Shown: piece by piece, positions 51,962-60,597 of the stretch
Layout: each line of letters starts with the position of its first letter
Numbering within the stretch: position 1 is the stretch's first letter
Assembly: GCA_965657335.1 (NCBI GenBank)
Contig: CBFHOH010000010.1
Coordinates: forward strand, 1-64,000
Length of the DNA stretch: 64,000 nt
Source of the DNA: UBA4582 sp965657335
Lineage (GTDB): Bacteria; Pseudomonadota; Gammaproteobacteria; Pseudomonadales; Azotimanducaceae
Reading direction: 5' to 3'
Notes under the pieces: generated by a model
The model's database searches: none
Told to the model about the DNA's origin: nothing
What the model saw: only the letters and a program-made list of their open reading frames with translations
Position numbers and translations under genes: made by a program

Positions 51962-53161
51962 ATGGAATACTTGCTTGAGGGCGTGAAGGTACTGGACGTG
52001 GCTTCATATGTTGCTGGCCCTGCGGCGGCCACTGTGATGGCAGACTTTGGTGCCGACGTTATTAAGGTAGAGCCCCCAAGCGGCGATAACTACAGGTCTC
52101 TGGTCGCTGCTTACCGAACTAACTATTACTGGTCGTTGACCTCACGCAATAAGCGGGACATTGCGATTGATTTGCGAGGGAAGGAAGGTCAGGCGGTGTT
52201 GCATAAGTTGGTTGAAGGTGCTGATGTCATTCTGATGAATTTTAATACCACGCAGTTGGCGAAGTATGACCTCGAGTACGAGACGCTCAAGCAGATCAAC
52301 CCCAAGCTGATATTCGCCCACATTACGGGTTACGGCACAAAGGGGCCAGATAGCGGTCGGCGTGCTTATGACGTTGCAGCATGGTGGTCACGCTCGGGGA
52401 TTCTTGATTTGATGCAACCTCCGGCGCAAAGACCGCCGAATGCGGTCGGCGGCGTGGGTGATCACGCAAGTGCAATGTCGCTGTTTTCCGTCATTATGAT
52501 GGCGCTGTTTCATCGCGAAAGAAGCGGCGTCGGTAGCTACGTCGCAACGTCGTTGGCGGCAAATGGCGTCTGGTCTAATGGTATGCACCTACAAGCCGCG
52601 ATTGCGGGATACAACTTGGCGGATGTGATGAAAGAGCATGGTTACCGTAGCCACTTTATGATGCCCTATTGCACCCGCGATGGTCGCTACGTGCAGCTGG
52701 TCGGCGCGGACCCGGTGCGTGAGTGGCCACTGCTGTGTAAAGCGCTAAAGCATCCCGAGTGGCTCGAGGATGAGCGGTTTCAGAACATGGCTGGAATCAT
52801 GGAACACAGAGAAGAGTTACGCCAACGATTTGCTGAAGGTTTTGCTAAGCTGGACCTGATGGATGCCGTGCGGCTACTAGAGGAGGTGGATGCAACCTTC
52901 AGTGTTGTTGAAACGATTAGCGACGTGCTCGAAGATGCCCACCTGATAGAAAACGAAGCTATCGTTAAAGTAGAATCAGACAACCCTGATTATCAATGGA
53001 CCATCGGTAATCCGATTGAAGTGGGGGGGTTCAATAAGAAGCCACCCAAGGATGGGCCAGAGATTGGCGAGCATACTCGAGACATCCTCGCGGAAGGCGG
53101 ATTTTCCGCGGAAGAGATATCAAACCTCGAGCAAGCCGGTGTTGTTAAGCAGCACGCCTAG
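51962..53161 (+). CDS. Class III CoA-transferase (CaiB/BaiF family)
   Basis: A 399-residue CoA-transferase. LLEGVKVLDVASYVAGPAAATVMADFGADVIKVEPPSGDNYR is the CaiB N-terminus, SRNKRDIAIDLRGKEGQAVLHKLVEGADVILMNFN follows the pattern, and GPDSGRRAYDVAAWWSRSG carries the Asp expected to form the acyl-anhydride intermediate. It moves CoA between acyl acids, a likely partner for the divergent acyl-CoA synthetase and the dehydrogenases of this region. The ATG follows a TTGGAGA site. It converges with the cupin gene with a 4-bp gap. Confidence 0.94.
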   Translation: MEYLLEGVKVLDVASYVAGPAAATVMADFGADVIKVEPPSGDNYRSLVAAYRTNYYWSLTSRNKRDIAIDLRGKEGQAVLHKLVEGADVILMNFNTTQLAKYDLEYETLKQINPKLIFAHITGYGTKGPDSGRRAYDVAAWWSRSGILDLMQPPAQRPPNAVGGVGDHASAMSLFSVIMMALFHRERSGVGSYVATSLAANGVWSNGMHLQAAIAGYNLADVMKEHGYRSHFMMPYCTRDGRYVQLVGADPVREWPLLCKALKHPEWLEDERFQNMAGIMEHREELRQRFAEGFAKLDLMDAVRLLEEVDATFSVVETISDVLEDAHLIENEAIVKVESDNPDYQWTIGNPIEVGGFNKKPPKDGPEIGEHTRDILAEGGFSAEEISNLEQAGVVKQHA

Positions 53162-53165
53162 CCAA

Positions 53166-54296
53166 TCAAACAGCACTTCCAGTAACATGAAGCAGTACTT
53201 CCAGTAACATGAGGTCGCTTGAGCAGTCGCTGAAATGATACTGCTGGCCCCCTGGCAGGGTAACACTATCGCAGCGGGTCAATTGGTTCGCTGATGTGTT
53301 TCCGTCTTCATCCAGCGTCAACAGGTTAAGCTCACCTGCCATGACGAAATAGAACGCAAGTGCTTCCGCTTGCTCACTCCAGCCGGTAGAGGCCGCTGTG
53401 CGTTTTCTCGACCCGTTGGGTGCTTCAGGTCGCAAAGCCCTCACACTGGCAACCCTCTGGCTCGCCGCTGCAACTCCCGTCTCGCGGTAGTCAAACCGGA
53501 CACCGTTTGCACTCATATTTTCGCTAAGCCATGGCACTTCATCGGCAACGTGATGACAAAAAGTCTGACCACCGTATACTTTTCCCGGCAGCAATGCGCC
53601 GGTGGGGAGTTCGAGCGCATGGTCAATGTTTGTCATGTGGATAGCAGGCACGCCAATCTCGATCACTTCGAGGTGATCGGAAGATTCCAGCACGCGATGC
53701 CGGATGCCGGGTGGTTGTGTCACACAGTCGCCGGGTCGCAGCGTCATCGGCTCACCCTGATCTTCGTAAACAACCTTGACCCAACCCCGGTAGCAGTAGA
53801 TTAATTGAAACGCTATTTCGTGAAAGTGAACCATGTCGTTGACGGGGCCACCCACGGGTATTGATATGTGTGAGGCAATCATCCTGCCGCCAAACCTGCT
53901 GGGTATCAGATCGCGGTAGAGCATGCCGGCACGTCCGGTGACCTGATCCGGAGCGTCTTCGAACCTCGTTATTTCAACAGGATAGTTTGCGAGGGTTGGC
54001 AGCGTCTCGATATGTCCCCCAAAAACGACCTTCGTGCCGTTGGGTGCCTGCAGCGGCTGATGTTGTCCGTCCTGTGCTGGATTAATGGCGAGTCGTATTG
54101 TGGGTGGCTCGCAATCGGCATTACGATCAATACAAAGATGCAGGCCGTGGCCAGAGAGTCTTGCGACCATCGGATTGTCCGCAGGTAGTATTTGATCGAG
54201 ACGAAAACCGAGGTTGGTGAAAAACGCCATATCTGCGGGCAGATCTGTGCTCGGGATTATCAGTTCTGCCTGCGGGGATGTTGGCTGGTTACTCAT
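53166..54296 (-). CDS. VOC-like plus bicupin protein of unknown activity
   Basis: 376 residues in three parts. Residues 1-95 resemble a glyoxalase/VOC half (AELIIPSTDLPADMAFFTNLGFRLDQILPADNPMVARLSGHGLHLCID). Residues 125-235 form a cupin with MVHFHEIAFQLIYCYRGWVKVVYEDQGEPMTLRPGDCVTQPPGIRHRV. Residues 250-370 form a second cupin (FYFVMAGELNLL, CDSVTLPGG). It is the last gene of a four-gene minus-strand operon and overlaps the DUF2161 gene by 8 bp. A 22-bp tandem duplication lies in its last codons. A dioxygenase or isomerase role is possible. Confidence 0.7.
   Translation of the reverse strand: MSNQPTSPQAELIIPSTDLPADMAFFTNLGFRLDQILPADNPMVARLSGHGLHLCIDRNADCEPPTIRLAINPAQDGQHQPLQAPNGTKVVFGGHIETLPTLANYPVEITRFEDAPDQVTGRAGMLYRDLIPSRFGGRMIASHISIPVGGPVNDMVHFHEIAFQLIYCYRGWVKVVYEDQGEPMTLRPGDCVTQPPGIRHRVLESSDHLEVIEIGVPAIHMTNIDHALELPTGALLPGKVYGGQTFCHHVADEVPWLSENMSANGVRFDYRETGVAAASQRVASVRALRPEAPNGSRKRTAASTGWSEQAEALAFYFVMAGELNLLTLDEDGNTSANQLTRCDSVTLPGGQQYHFSDCSSDLMLLEVLLHVTGSAV
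53171..53214. repeat. 22-bp tandem duplication in the 3' end of the cupin gene
   Basis: Units at 53171-53192 and 53193-53214 agree in 20 of 22 bases (both contain ACTTCCAGTAACATGA). As 22 is not a multiple of three, the second unit is read in another frame on the minus strand, producing the terminal LHVTGSAV and the present stop codon at 53166-53168. Confidence 0.85.
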
Positions 54297-54978
54297 TCTC
54301 GTTGTCTCCGTGGTTCTGCCATTGCGGCAGCTCTTTTTTTCCCCGGGGAGAAATCTCGTAGATACCTTTTTCGACTCGCTCGTACCAACCGTGGTGATTC
54401 CGATAAAGAATATTTCTGGCTTCTGACAGTGCTAGTGCGCTGGCAACATCTGATGCTTTGGTTGGTCCTGCTTTTTGTAAGAACTCAGCGACAAGTATTG
54501 CTCGTTGTCGGTACGCTGTCATGATGCCTTTACGTTTCTCTGTGCCTCCGGTATTGGGGTCACCCACACGTTTGGCAAATTCTCCAAGCAAGCGTTGTTT
54601 GCGAACCTTTGATTCCCTTGGCTTGTAAGGGATTGGATCAAGAATGATCTCGATGCTCCCGGTTTCACGAGATGGGTCTATCAGGATCAAACCGACACCC
54701 AGTCTGCGGAGTAGTTTGTTGATCCGTTTTTGTTCTTTGTTGATGATTTTGGTACTTCGAGGCACCCCGATATACACATTGGATGTCAAACCAAGTCGTT
54801 CGACGGATTGCAGGATTACTTGCAGATTGAAGGTGAGCTTGAGTTCGACAATTACGGGAGGTTCATCTTCCCGGATAGCCATTACATCACAATTCTGAAT
54901 CTCGCCTTTGACGTCATAACCTTGATTTTCAAGGTAGTTCTTTAGGGGCTGATATAAGTCTGATTCTTTCATGGTCAA
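54289..54978 (-). CDS. DUF2161 family PD-(D/E)XK nuclease-like protein
   Basis: 229 residues. MKESDLYQPLKNYLENQGYDVKGEIQNCDVMAIREDEPPVIVELKLTFNLQVILQSVERL shows the endonuclease-like core: Asp in NCDVMA and the ExK of VELKL. The C-terminal 80 residues look like a winged helix (RAILVAEFLQKAGPTKASDVASAL, WYERVEKGIYEISPRG). Family members are annotated as putative phosphodiesterases with unknown role. It sits in a metabolic operon, 17 bp after the isomerase-GNAT gene and overlapping the cupin gene, which is unexpected for a nuclease. Confidence 0.85.
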   Translation of the reverse strand: MTMKESDLYQPLKNYLENQGYDVKGEIQNCDVMAIREDEPPVIVELKLTFNLQVILQSVERLGLTSNVYIGVPRSTKIINKEQKRINKLLRRLGVGLILIDPSRETGSIEIILDPIPYKPRESKVRKQRLLGEFAKRVGDPNTGGTEKRKGIMTAYRQRAILVAEFLQKAGPTKASDVASALALSEARNILYRNHHGWYERVEKGIYEISPRGKKELPQWQNHGDNENE

Positions 54979-54995
54979 ATTGGAATTCCTGGCAG

Positions 54996-56060
54996 TCAGA
55001 GTGCCTTAACCATAAGATATTGAGAGTGCCCCCGGGGGAAGTTTTCTGTCTCCGAAATAACAACGTAGCCGTACATTTCGTAAAAAGGGCGTGCCTGAAA
55101 GCTGAAGGTGTGGAGCCTCACAAACTCTGCGCCGAGTTTTTTCGCTTCCTGTTCCGCCTGTAAGAGCAGTTTTGAGCCATAATCATTGCCGCGTAGCGAA
55201 TCAGAAACCCAAATCACATTGATATGAAGCATGGTCCAGACAACTGAGCCGATGAGGCCGCCGACCAGATCACCTTCCTCGTTTCTGATCGCATAACCAA
55301 GATCGATGGTTTCTCGTTTGCCCACGAATGGCTCGTTGTATTCGTCCAGCCTGGACCGAAGCTCACTGTTCTCGGATGCCTGGAGATCGTTGGTTATCTT
55401 CAGTTCCATTTCCCTTTTATCCCCTTTTTTTAAACCAAGCCCATCCATGTGCCAGCAAAGGGTGTCAATACGGTCCTGGCCGAAGAAGGGTTCGCCGTTG
55501 ATGACAAAGGTTGGTACACCCCAGTGTCCGGCTTCATCGAGAAAATTCTGATTCTGCTCAATCTCCTTGATCTGTTGTCCGGATTTGATAGCTGCTTCCA
55601 GCTCACCCAGGCTCAGACCGGCTCGTTCGACTGCTTTCTCGAGATGATCGCCCTCGTGCCAGTTTCTGGTCCCGCCAAAAAGAAGATGAGAGACTTCAAA
55701 GGCAAACTCCGGCCCTCTACCGCGATGTTGTGCTTCTACGCCGAGGTAGCTGAGGCGGTAAATGTAGGGTTGATCTTCCGAGACTTCCAGGGTGGTCATG
55801 TCCTGCACAATGGGGTCAGGAGATGGCCATTTGTCTGACATGCCGAGAAAGCGCGCGCGTCGCGGCCAATCCAGTTGAATGTACCTGGCCCGTGGCGCGT
55901 TTGCCGGGCTAAACAAGGTTTCCGGGGTGCGAATGGCAACCGGTAGTATCGGGCGCAGGTTTAAATTGATGTTGTAGTTCTTTTTGATTGCCAGCATCCC
56001 CGGTGTCGCCAGGTACGAATAGGGGCTCCTGAAGGAGAAGTATACGTCTACGTCGGTCAT
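54996..56060 (-). CDS. Fusion of DsbA-family 2-hydroxychromene-2-carboxylate isomerase domain and GNAT acetyltransferase domain
   Basis: A 354-residue two-domain protein. Residues 1-205 match the HCCA isomerase/kappa-GST type DsbA fold: VDVYFSFRSPYSYLATPGMLAI with the catalytic-position Ser in place of the redox Cys, and EAGHWGVPTFVINGEPFFGQDRIDTLCWHMDG at the C-terminal end. Residues 215-354 are a GNAT domain: NVIWVSDSLRGNDYGSKLLLQAEQEAKKLGAEFVRLHTFSFQARPFYEMYGYVV has the acetyl-CoA loop (RGNDYG). The ATG follows the MDR stop by 3 nt. I know of no established function for this pairing. Confidence 0.85.
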   Translation of the reverse strand: MTDVDVYFSFRSPYSYLATPGMLAIKKNYNINLNLRPILPVAIRTPETLFSPANAPRARYIQLDWPRRARFLGMSDKWPSPDPIVQDMTTLEVSEDQPYIYRLSYLGVEAQHRGRGPEFAFEVSHLLFGGTRNWHEGDHLEKAVERAGLSLGELEAAIKSGQQIKEIEQNQNFLDEAGHWGVPTFVINGEPFFGQDRIDTLCWHMDGLGLKKGDKREMELKITNDLQASENSELRSRLDEYNEPFVGKRETIDLGYAIRNEEGDLVGGLIGSVVWTMLHINVIWVSDSLRGNDYGSKLLLQAEQEAKKLGAEFVRLHTFSFQARPFYEMYGYVVISETENFPRGHSQYLMVKAL

Positions 56061-56063
56061 GGT

Positions 56064-57086
56064 TTAGTTCGCCTGTATTGTGTATCCGTTCATGGTGACG
56101 ACAACCTTGCCAACAACCTTGCGCTGGGTCAGCATATCCATTGCATCAACCGCCTGTTCAAGCGGGAAACCGGCACAGACGTAAGGGTCTATTGCACCAG
56201 ATTCAAGTAGTTCTGTTAGCTCGCGATCGCATCGTTCGCCTATAGCAGGATTTCGTCTGCCAATTTCACCGGCGCGGACGCCGATGACCGAGATGTGTTT
56301 AATCAAAATGTGGTTGACCGCTGCTTTTGGCCACACACCGCTTGTGAAACCTATAGTGAGTATGCGTCCATCCCAATTAATGCAGCGCATCGACTCGTCA
56401 AACACCGAACCGCCAACCGGATCATAAATAACGTCAGCGCCCCTGCCGTCTGTCAGCGCTTTTACTTTCTCGCGAAAACCGCCCAGGCTGCCGTCTTGCT
56501 GGGTGTAGTTGATGATATGGTCTGCGCCGCGTGATTTTACGACTTCAAGTTTTGCGTCGTCGCCACCTGTTGCTATCACAGTTGCACCGAGATGTTTGCC
56601 AAGATCAACGGCGGCCATCCCCACGCCTCCCGTCGCGCCATGCACCAACAATGTTTCACCGGGTTGCAGGTTTCCCCTGATCGTCAATGCGACGTACGCG
56701 GTCAAATAGGTTGTTTTGTAAGAGGCAGCCTTTTCGAAAGAAAGACCATCGGGGATTTTTTGAATGGTGTCACAGGGTGCATTTACCACCTCTGCGAAGC
56801 CACCGTGGCGGATACCCATGACGACCCTGTCACCCGGTTTGATATCTTTAACGTTTGCGCCAACTGCAACGACAGAGCCGGCCGCTTCTCCGCCAGGCGC
56901 AAAAGGCAGCGGCGGTGCAAACTGGTACTTGCCCTGAATCATCAGAATGTCTGGAAAGTTAACCGCACAGGCCATCAGTTTGACCTGAACTTCACTAGCG
57001 GCCGGTGCTGCCAAATCGACTTCGTCTAATGTAACAGTGTTAATTTCCTCGCTGATCTCGTGACAGCGAATAGTTTTTATCTTCAT
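56064..57086 (-). CDS. NADPH:quinone oxidoreductase-like MDR family reductase
   Basis: About 340 residues from the ATG at 57086 (MKIKTIRCHEISEEINTVTLDEVDL), with GGGA upstream; the frame runs on to 57140. No structural zinc Cys cluster is present, as in QOR-type MDR. The Rossmann loop is LVHGATGGVGMAAVDLGKHLGATVIATGG, and GFAEVVNAPCDTIQKIPDGLSFEKAASYKTTYLTAYVAL matches the QOR pattern. It reduces quinones or enoyl compounds with NADPH. It is the first gene of the minus-strand operon ending with the cupin gene, and divergent from WS/DGAT. Confidence 0.92.
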   Translation of the reverse strand: MKIKTIRCHEISEEINTVTLDEVDLAAPAASEVQVKLMACAVNFPDILMIQGKYQFAPPLPFAPGGEAAGSVVAVGANVKDIKPGDRVVMGIRHGGFAEVVNAPCDTIQKIPDGLSFEKAASYKTTYLTAYVALTIRGNLQPGETLLVHGATGGVGMAAVDLGKHLGATVIATGGDDAKLEVVKSRGADHIINYTQQDGSLGGFREKVKALTDGRGADVIYDPVGGSVFDESMRCINWDGRILTIGFTSGVWPKAAVNHILIKHISVIGVRAGEIGRRNPAIGERCDRELTELLESGAIDPYVCAGFPLEQAVDAMDMLTQRKVVGKVVVTMNGYTIQAN

Positions 57087-57195
57087 AATGAAATTCCCAA
57101 TGGTAAGGCTTAAGGTACCAGTGAACGGGTGCAATATCATCCCCGGCTGAGTTATTCTAAATCCCTTATAACCTTGAATTAATCGGAGACCCCGT

Positions 57196-58617
57196 TTGGA
57201 ACAATTAACTGCTCAGGATGCCTCATTTATCTATGGAGAGAACACCCGCAGCCCAATGCACATTGGGGGTGTGGCGATTTATGACCCTTCGACGGTCAAT
57301 GGGGGCAAGCAGCGTTTTAAGGATATCCTACAGTTCATTGAAGACAGGTTGCACCTCGCAAAAACTTTTCGAAGAAAGCTGGTAGAGGTACCTTTTAACC
57401 TTGATTACCCATACTGGATAGAAGACAAAGATTTTGATCTTGAATTTCATGTCCGTCATATACGGCTGCCTGAACCGGGTGACTGGCGGCAGTTCTGTAT
57501 ACAGGTCGCCAGACTTCATTCCCGACCGTTAGACATGACCAAAGCCCCCTGGGAGCTGACCGTGATTGAGGGTCTGGACGCGATTGAAGGTCTGCCGATT
57601 GGTTCCTACGCGGTGGTGACAAAAATTCATCATGCTTGTATTGACGGAGTTGCAGGTGCAGATATCACTGAAGCATTGCATAGTCTTGAACCTTATGGCG
57701 CTATGCCGCAGCGACCTGAAACGCCTTGGCGGGGCGAAGATGAGCCCAACCCGGTGGAACTTGTGACCCGAGCACAATTCAATAATTTTACTCAGCCGCT
57801 CAGATTTGCCGAAGTTATGGCTCGGGCAGTACCGGCCATGGCAAATTTTCAGTCGGGACTTGCCCAGCGAAAGTTCGCGGTGAATACCAGAGTGCCGAAA
57901 ACCCGTTTCGGTCGTGTGATTTCAAGTCATCGTGTTATCGAAGGGCGAACCATTGAGTTGGCGAAGGTGAAAAATGTAAAGAAGGCAGTGGAGGGTGCAA
58001 CGATTAACGATGCTGTGTTGACCATCTGCGGTGGTGCTCTGCGGAAGTATTTGCTGTCAAAAAAAGAATTACCAGAATATTCTTTGGTTGCCATGGCGCC
58101 AATTTCTGTTCGGTCGAACGGAGAATCAGGTCAGGAAGGTAACAGTGTCGCAGCGATGACAGTGGCACTTGGGACCAACATTGAAGATCCCATTGAACGA
58201 CTTAAATCGGTGCACAGGGCGTCTATTTCTTCCAAGGAGATGACGAATGCCGTGGGTGCAAAATTGATGACCGATTTTGGGCAGTTCGTCCCATCGACAA
58301 CTGCGGCGCTTGCCTCTCGGCTTTATTCTGAGGTGAGCATGGCAGAGCAGGTGACGCACCCCTACAATTGTGTCGTCAGTAATGTGCCTGGGCCACAATT
58401 CCCGCTCTATTCAGCGGGTGCCAGACTGGTAACCCAATATGGTCTGGGTCCGTTACACGATGGTATGGGATTAATGTTTCCGGTCTTCAGTTATTGTGGT
58501 CAGATCACTATCTCAGTCAACGCTTGCCGTGACATGGTGCCAGACCCTGAATTCTTCGTCGCTTGTCTGCAAGAAAGTGCAGATGAATTGCTTGAAGCGA
58601 CAGCGATTAAAGATTGA
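57196..58617 (+). CDS. Wax ester synthase/diacylglycerol O-acyltransferase (WS/DGAT)
   Basis: A 473-residue WS/DGAT. The start is TTG at 57196 with GGAG 7 nt upstream, giving EQLTAQDASFIYGENTRSPMHIGG, the normal family N-terminus. The catalytic HHxxxDG is His145-His146-ACI-Asp150-Gly151 (KIHHACIDGVAG). The C-terminal NVPGPQFPLYSAGARL is the second signature. It esterifies acyl-CoA to fatty alcohols or diacylglycerol for storage lipid, at the membrane or lipid-body surface. A phosphotransferase gene follows after 61 bp, probably in the same transcript. Confidence 0.95.
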   Translation: MEQLTAQDASFIYGENTRSPMHIGGVAIYDPSTVNGGKQRFKDILQFIEDRLHLAKTFRRKLVEVPFNLDYPYWIEDKDFDLEFHVRHIRLPEPGDWRQFCIQVARLHSRPLDMTKAPWELTVIEGLDAIEGLPIGSYAVVTKIHHACIDGVAGADITEALHSLEPYGAMPQRPETPWRGEDEPNPVELVTRAQFNNFTQPLRFAEVMARAVPAMANFQSGLAQRKFAVNTRVPKTRFGRVISSHRVIEGRTIELAKVKNVKKAVEGATINDAVLTICGGALRKYLLSKKELPEYSLVAMAPISVRSNGESGQEGNSVAAMTVALGTNIEDPIERLKSVHRASISSKEMTNAVGAKLMTDFGQFVPSTTAALASRLYSEVSMAEQVTHPYNCVVSNVPGPQFPLYSAGARLVTQYGLGPLHDGMGLMFPVFSYCGQITISVNACRDMVPDPEFFVACLQESADELLEATAIKD

Positions 58618-58678
58618 ACAAAGACGATGGTGCCCAACAGTGGGTGAATCTTAAAAACTTTATATTTAGCAGAGTACG

Positions 58679-59704
58679 ATGACAATGATAGAAGGAATTG
58701 ACGCAGAAAAGATAACGGCTTGGTTCGAAAATGCTGTGCCTGAACTCAAAGCTCCATTGCAGTTCTCGCTCATCGCTGGGGGACACTCAAATCTGACTTT
58801 TCGCTGCACCGATGCTAGCGGCAGAGATTTTGTTTTACGTCGTCCGCCACTGGGGCACGTGCTGGAAAGTGCCCACGATGTAGCGCGAGAGCACAAGATC
58901 GTATCGGCTTTACAAAACTCAGGTATCCCTGTGCCGACGACTATTGGCGTTTGCACCGATGTCGAGGTGAACGGCGCGCCCTTTTATGTGATGGACCATG
59001 TCGATGGACTTGTGTTGCATGACTCAGTTGTGGGGCAGGAGGTCGGCGATACTGACCGGCGCGCGTTGGGACTTCATGTGATGGAGGTGCTTTCTAATCT
59101 GCACAAAATTAACCCTGATGATGTCGGGCTTGGTGAATTGGGACGTAAAGAAGCTTATCTGGCGCGGCAGTTGAAGCGTTGGAATAAACAGTGGGTAGCG
59201 ACCAAAACACATCCAGTGCCGGAAATGGAAGAGAGCGCAAAACTGCTTGAGGAAAGAATGCCGGAACAAGTTGGGGCAACGATCGTCCACGGTGACTACA
59301 GACTTGGTAACATGATCATCGCGGGCGGAGAGATTCGGGCTGTGCTCGACTGGGAGCTTTGCACCCTTGGAGACCCGTTGGCAGATGTGGGTTATTTGCT
59401 GAATAACTGGGTGTCTCCAGATGAAGTTGATGCCATGGAAGGAGATTCTGCGCCGACGGCCGTGGGTGGTTATCCATCGAGAGATGAACTCTGCAATATT
59501 TACGCAAACAATACAGGGCGTGACTTATCCGAGATTAATTACTATCGAGCATTTTCACACTGGCGGCTAGCGGCTATAGGGCAGGGCGTTTACAAACGGT
59601 ATCTGGTAGGCGCAATGGGAGAAGATCGGGACATGGATCTCGACAAGTACAAGGAAAGTGTGACTAATCGGGCGATCCAAGCGCTTACGCTTCTGACGAC
59701 TTAG
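58679..59704 (+). CDS. ACAD10/11-type phosphotransferase (APH-fold kinase)
   Basis: 341 residues of aminoglycoside-phosphotransferase fold. FSLIAGGHSNLTFRCTDASGRDFVLRRPPLGHVLESAHDVAREHKIV is the N-lobe with the ATP Lys replaced by Arg in VLRRPP, as in the ACAD10/11 kinase branch. The Brenner motif HGDYRLGNMII carries the catalytic Asp, and AVLDWELCTLGDPLADVGYLLNNW carries the metal Asp. In Pseudomonas LvaA and mammalian ACAD10/11 this kinase phosphorylates 4-hydroxyacyl-CoA, allowing the partner dehydrogenase to remove the group. Its partner may be the gene at 46919. Confidence 0.9.
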   Translation: MTMIEGIDAEKITAWFENAVPELKAPLQFSLIAGGHSNLTFRCTDASGRDFVLRRPPLGHVLESAHDVAREHKIVSALQNSGIPVPTTIGVCTDVEVNGAPFYVMDHVDGLVLHDSVVGQEVGDTDRRALGLHVMEVLSNLHKINPDDVGLGELGRKEAYLARQLKRWNKQWVATKTHPVPEMEESAKLLEERMPEQVGATIVHGDYRLGNMIIAGGEIRAVLDWELCTLGDPLADVGYLLNNWVSPDEVDAMEGDSAPTAVGGYPSRDELCNIYANNTGRDLSEINYYRAFSHWRLAAIGQGVYKRYLVGAMGEDRDMDLDKYKESVTNRAIQALTLLTT

Positions 59705-59734
59705 GAACAACCAGAATGTACATTAGCGCAGTGG

Positions 59735-60565
59735 CTAGTGAACTGTTTTATTGACAGATCCCATCGCAAGTAGACGTTTGCTAGCGACCTGCGTGAGTTG
59801 TTCATCTTCGCATTCTTGCAGCACCCGGGTGTAAGTGTCTTGGGCTAGCGGTATCTCTCCTTTCATTTCATAGATAGCGCCAAGCTGAATGTTGAATTCA
59901 CTTTGGTTCGGTAACAGCAATAATTGTCTTTCAATACAGGCTTTGCTCTCGTCCCACGCCTTGTTCTTCCAGAATATTTGTTTCAAATTGTCGAGTACCC
60001 TAATCAATATGCTGCGATTGGTGGCTGCCTCAAAATAATTCGGTTGAATGGTTGCGCGGGGGCCGGCAATTTGGCGCAAGAGCGTTGCGCAGTCAGGTTC
60101 GCTCAGAATTCTGCCTGAGAAGGGGTCAACGATAACGTGTTCTTCAGAGCCGTAACGCACTAAGAAGTGCCCGGGAAAATTGATACCTCGAACAGGAATG
60201 CCGAGACGCTTCCCCAGACAAATATGAATCAGCGCAAGCGAAATTGGTATACCTTGGCGCACATCAAGGACATGATTCAAGTAACTGTTTTCCGGCGCGT
60301 AGTAGTTCGTTACATTGCCACTAAAGCCCTCTGTTTGATGAATGAATTCACTCAGAGCGGAAGCAGATACGCCCAAAGAGGACTGACGATTGATTGAGAG
60401 CTCGTATTTCTTTGCCAGGCTATCAAGCATGTCGAGATAGTTTTTGACGCCAACGCTGCTATTGCTTTCAGCGGCAATTAGTAACATTGATTCATCCAGC
60501 CGTATATCCTCATCTTGCCGGCTAACAGCGATTTCGAATCTTTCTCTGGCTTCTTTAGCTCTCAT
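59735..60565 (-). CDS. sirB1: SirB1 family transglutaminase-like/TPR protein
   Basis: 276 residues. The central part YYAPENSYLNHVLDVRQGIPISLALIHICLGKRLGIPVRGINFPGHFLVRY and VIVDPFSGRIL is the SirB1 transglutaminase-like core: the QGIPISLAL segment and the GHFLV His-containing strand are diagnostic. The C-terminal 80 residues form one or two TPR-like helical pairs (AWDESKACIERQLLLLPNQSEFNIQLGAIYEMKGEIPLAQDTYTRVL). In most proteobacteria it lies next to prmC/prfA; here it does not. The function is not established. Confidence 0.92.
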   Translation of the reverse strand: MRAKEARERFEIAVSRQDEDIRLDESMLLIAAESNSSVGVKNYLDMLDSLAKKYELSINRQSSLGVSASALSEFIHQTEGFSGNVTNYYAPENSYLNHVLDVRQGIPISLALIHICLGKRLGIPVRGINFPGHFLVRYGSEEHVIVDPFSGRILSEPDCATLLRQIAGPRATIQPNYFEAATNRSILIRVLDNLKQIFWKNKAWDESKACIERQLLLLPNQSEFNIQLGAIYEMKGEIPLAQDTYTRVLQECEDEQLTQVASKRLLAMGSVNKTVH

Positions 60566-60597
60566 GATGGCTGCATCTTTACAAGGTTGTGCAGGTT

